Origin: Rhyacophila brunnea
Taxonomy: Eukaryota > Arthropoda > Insecta > Trichoptera > Rhyacophilidae
Length of the DNA stretch: 64,000 nt
Assembly (NCBI GenBank): GCA_022495005.1
Contig: JAGYXB010001324.1
Coordinates: forward strand, 3,658,001-3,722,000
Direction: 5' to 3'
The notes under the pieces were generated by a model. It saw only the letters and a program-made list of their open reading frames with translations, was not told the DNA's origin and searched no databases. The first letter of the stretch is position 1; every line of letters starts with the position of its first letter. Positions 62,274-64,000 of this stretch are shown one piece after another. A program made the translations under genes and the position numbers.

Positions 62274-63069
62274 GGTCATGATGGCCGAGCGGCTTAAGCG
62301 TCGGCTTCAATTTCAATTAAATTTATTTTTTATTGTGGATATAACAAATTATAAATTTAAGACGTTCACAGCATGACATGAAACATAATTATTAAAAAAA
62401 GTAATTAAACGACAAAAATGAAAATATAAAAAGAGAACATAATATAAACATACAAAATCAGTGAAAATACAATTATATATCTATAGAAGTTCAAAGAAGT
62501 ATACCGAGTTTACTTACGAGACCCTATTTTAATAATTTATAAAATAGCGTCCACCTAACTCACCTCACGCAAGTGGAATATATCAGAACCCGAAGCAATT
62601 TGGTTTGACATAGTTATTGCCCTCCCAATTGGTATTACCAGTGGCAGGTTGGTTCTGCACCTTGGGAGAATAAACAACTGATGCTCTCTATTTATAAGAT
62701 AGTTATCAGGGACACACAGGTCAACACTACCCAGAATGGCAGAGATCTCATTTATACCTCGTGTAAGTCGAAAAAAATAAGTAGCTTAATAAAGATCTCT
62801 TGCAAATTGCAGACTGCAGTATGTAAGCATACCTAAGAGAAAGTCAGGTGGATAAAGCCACCGATAGTATCCATACAACCTCAAGTAATAATGTCATGGG
62901 TCCCAGGTTAGAATCCTGGGTCTGGAAAATACACATATTATTTTTTAGTTTGTGTTTGGAGTCAAAGTATGGACCTAATAACCAAGTGGCTAACATCCAT
63001 TTCTCGTAAAAAAAAAACAAAAACCTGTTAATACAAACCGTGATTCAATTACGATTGGATATGATGAAA
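62274..63069 (+). mobile_element. tRNA-derived SINE split by a LINE fragment
   Basis: The start GGTCATGATGGCCGAGCGG is that of a Leu/Ser-type tRNA with its A box. The other half of the head (CCCAGGTTAGAATCCTGGG, a paired T arm with B box) is at about 62896-62918. AAACTTTG on both sides (62266-62273 and 63070-63077) fits its insertion duplication. The LINE fragment lies between the two halves of the head. Confidence 0.68.
62305..62890 (-). pseudogene. 3' part of a jockey-like LINE inside the SINE
   Basis: On the minus strand the decayed frame reads FARDLY, ATYFFRLTRGINEIS and HQLFILPRCRTNLPLVIP, the order of the last part of ORF2 in jockey/CR1-group LINEs, with at least one stop inside. The 3' untranslated part matches the fragment at 54225-54745. 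Confidence 0.7.
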
Positions 63070-63429
63070 AAACTTTGTCAGTCGTACTTATTTGTTTTCA
63101 TTGAACTGACAATACAAATTGCAGATGGTGCTGGTTAGTTTTTTTTAATTCAATTAATCCCTGCCTAAACCAAACCCTTCGCCACTGCTGTATATGTGTT
63201 AAAAATAATTATTGTAGGCCGTGAATGCACGATCATGCCTTGTGTAGAACACCAACGATACCTAGTTTATCTATAATCTACCTAAATAACTGGTAATTAT
63301 TCAAAGTCATATTTTTTATCAATACACAAGGAAAACATCGTGTGTAAAATCACTAAGTTTCCCATTAAATTATTAATACAATCACCCAAGCTAAAATCTT
63401 CCCTTCATTTTTTGCAACCGGTGTTCAAT

Positions 63430-63790
63430 AGTTCAGTGCGGCGCTGAAGACCTGGCAGCGAGTGTGGGATGCACCAAACAAGGAGAGGCACACATATGTG
63501 TGTGTCCCTAATGCCGGGTCCACACTGGCAACATGTCGCGCGACAACCTCGTTAAATTTTACGATAAGTATGATAATTATCGTAAAATTTAACGAGGTTG
63601 TCGCGCGACGTGTTGCCAGTGTGGACCCGGCATAAGGTTCAATGACGATTGGAGATAACCGCACAGACTCCTGACACCTACGTTAGTCAATTTTTGGCTG
63701 GATTCGGTGCAAACACTCCATACCACATCCTCTGGGAATGCCCTTAAATGTCTACGGAAAGGGAAGCGCTGTCCATCGGTCCAACCATCT
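63430..63790 (+). pseudogene. C-terminal relic of a jockey/R1-type LINE
   Basis: The plus strand reads WQRVWDAPNKERHTYV, then, after the MITE, SQFLAGFGANTPYHILWECP. This is the usual C-terminal zinc-region style of these LINEs (W-Q-x-x-W-D and then H-x-L-x-E-C-P). A stop codon and the MITE interrupt the frame. Confidence 0.7.
63512..63632. mobile_element. 121-bp snap-back MITE with a TAA duplication
   Basis: The element is almost wholly an inverted repeat: arms of about 56 bp, starting TGCCGGGTCCACACTGGCAA, with one mismatch, around a 9-base loop GTATGATAA. TAA is on both sides (63509-63511 and 63633-63635). A 3-bp TAA duplication fits the PIF/Harbinger superfamily. It is inserted in a LINE relic. 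Confidence 0.88.
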
Positions 63791-64000
63791 GTTAGCCCCA
63801 TTGGGCTGTCTGACCTGGGCGCCACGAAGAGCAATTCTATTGCTTTTGAAAAAATTGCGTCGTCATACTATTGCTGCAAAGTGAAGATCTGTTCACTTGG
63901 ATCCTTTGGCAGTTTTATATTAGTGTTTTATTTATATTATATTATTCATTTTTGTCTTTTCTCCGTGCTCCTCTCTTCCATGGGGAAAATGGTATGATGA

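Larger units (their letters stand above)
62212..63187. mobile_element. CAGTGGCGAAGG-family hAT MITE carrying a SINE
   Basis: Ends CAGTGGCAAAGGGTGGAG and CCCTTCGCCACTG, with CTGTATAT on both sides (62204-62211 and 63188-63195). Its left arm breaks at 62273 and resumes at 63078; between lies the SINE with its own flanking repeat AAACTTTG. The right half of the MITE is shortened compared with 60984-61560. Confidence 0.85.

Noticed and set aside
1..64000. CRISPR array, operon or bacterial mobile island
   Set aside because: The spliced genes, polyadenylation signal and element types are those of an animal; no regular short repeat-spacer pattern is present.

Overview
The window reads as nuclear DNA of an insect: very AT-rich, intron-containing genes with GT-AG junctions, and a dense load of insect-type mobile elements (Ty3/gypsy, mariner, hAT, RTE-like and jockey-like LINEs, tRNA-derived SINEs). 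A hemipteran or lepidopteran would fit, but the order cannot be settled from this sequence.

Layout. 1-11.6 kb: an LTR-less-looking Ty3/gypsy element with gag (2537-3511) and pol (3597-6641), then long non-coding sequence with a 61-bp tandem array (about 9342-9645) and an LTR-like segment (about 10718-11289). 12-13.9 kb: a fold-back palindrome. 16-18.2 kb: several small inverted-repeat elements. 18.4-20.1 kb: one strikingly GC-rich exon encoding a diverged NRF1/EWG-type DNA-binding domain, a C2HC finger and a SUMO-interaction-like motif. 20-29 kb: gene-poor, with a solo LTR, a pogo-like and a hAT non-autonomous element. 29.0-37.8 kb (minus): a complete 12-exon TMEM181 gene, 528 residues as spliced here. 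38.6-46.7 kb (plus): a complete 5-exon TTI2 gene, 457 residues, head-to-head with TMEM181 across about 0.88 kb. 47-64 kb: no host gene that I can support; almost wholly mobile-element debris, much of it nested.

The two host genes are unrelated in function (a multipass membrane protein and a PIKK-chaperone cofactor) but may share a promoter interval. Their introns hold two closely related mariner copies, several hAT MITEs, a SINE dimer and a LINE fragment. The most informative structures are the nested insertions whose target-site duplications can be read base by base: a 727-bp element inside a LINE coding frame (TTAG duplication), mariner inside a hAT MITE inside a TTI2 intron, and a LINE inside a SINE inside a hAT MITE. 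I found no convincing wholly new biological system. The best candidates for follow-up are the GC-rich NRF1-like gene, the CAC-ended 727-bp element, and the 1.9-kb CGTCGC-ended element.
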